From contig JABFXM010000445.1 of NCBI GenBank assembly GCA_013361745.1, forward strand, positions 1-6,812: a stretch of DNA of 6,812 nt, given 5' to 3'. Under the pieces are notes generated by a model. It was not told where the DNA came from. It ran no database searches and saw only the letters and a list, made by a program, of their open reading frames with translations. Source of the DNA: Gemmatimonadaceae bacterium (GTDB taxonomy: Bacteria; Gemmatimonadota; Gemmatimonadetes; Gemmatimonadales; Gemmatimonadaceae). The translations under genes were made by a program, and so were the position numbers. Positions 6,607 to 6,812 of this stretch are shown one piece after another (position 1 is the first letter of the stretch; each line of letters begins with the position of its first letter).

Positions 6607-6812
6607 CACCATGCTTCCGCGAGCACCGCGCGGAACTGTTCGCCGACAGCCGACCAGTCGAACCGCGCCGCCGCCCGCTCGCGCGCCGCGGCGCCGAGCC
6701 GTGAACGAAGCGCCTCGTCCGAGAGCAGCGAAGTCAATGCGGCCGATACCGCGCGCGCGTCGCCCGGATCGACGAGCAAGCCGGTCACTCCGTCGGCGAC
6801 CGCGTCGGGAAC
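6606..6812 (-). CDS. GT4-family glycosyltransferase, C-terminal fragment (5' part outside window)
   Basis: This is the last 68 codons of a gene that begins beyond the right edge; it ends at a TGA at 6608-6606. Reading inward from 6812, the frame gives VPDAVADGVTGLLVDPGD. That is the signature found after the E-x7-E motif in GT4 (GT-B fold) glycosyltransferases, where the loop and following helix close the nucleotide-sugar site. It continues with ARAVSAALTSLLSD and an Arg/Ala-rich helix (RLGAAARERAAARFDW), then a terminal helix, as is normal for the family. The GTG at 6788 is internal to the domain and should not be taken as a start. The stop overlaps the deacetylase start as TGATG, so the gene is probably the upstream member of the same operon. 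The donor and acceptor sugars cannot be told from this piece. Confidence 0.88.
   Translation of the reverse strand, partial: VPDAVADGVTGLLVDPGDARAVSAALTSLLSDEALRSRLGAAARERAAARFDWSAVGEQFRAVLAEAW

Overview
The window is a GC-rich (about two-thirds GC by eye) bacterial surface-polysaccharide locus. Every credible gene lies on the minus strand, so the genes are read here from right to left. The lineage cannot be fixed from the sequence. The GC content, dense gene overlaps and Gram-negative-style glycosyltransferase set would suit a soil or water bacterium such as a Gemmatimonadota or deltaproteobacterial relative, but that is a guess.

Right block (6812 down to 2392): an unbroken chain of five genes whose stop and start codons overlap. 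In order they are the C-terminal end of a GT4 glycosyltransferase that enters from outside the window; a divergent NodB-like (CE4-type) polysaccharide deacetylase; a class I SAM methyltransferase carrying a two-CxxC zinc-ribbon-like N-terminus; a canonical GT4 glycosyltransferase with an E-x7-E motif; and a second, less canonical GT4-like glycosyltransferase. Each junction is TGATG or ATGA, so this is very probably one translationally coupled operon.

Gap (2155-2391, 237 nt): the only intergenic region in the window. On the minus strand it holds a good extended -10 promoter (TGG-TACAAT with a GTGACG -35), a 12-bp direct repeat (one mismatch) at and just upstream of the -35, an 8-bp hairpin followed by a T-rich stretch, and a strong nested GC hairpin (16 of 17 outer pairs) that ends 15 nt before the next start codon. 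Together they look like a regulated leader of about 155 nt for the left block.

Left block (2154 down to 1): a 444-residue glycosyltransferase, then an overlapping GT4 glycosyltransferase whose reading frame is broken near 506-517. The downstream frame resumes perfectly and stays open to the window edge, and about 15 residues expected between the two parts appear to be missing. This suggests a small out-of-frame deletion or an assembly error.

Taken together, the genes would build and decorate a glycan, either a capsule/exopolysaccharide or an O-antigen-like repeat unit. Several cytoplasmic GT4 enzymes add sugars in sequence, the deacetylase may unmask an amino sugar, and the methyltransferase may methylate a sugar or an intermediate. 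No polymerase, flippase, nucleotide-sugar enzyme, RNA gene, mobile element or CRISPR array is visible in this window.
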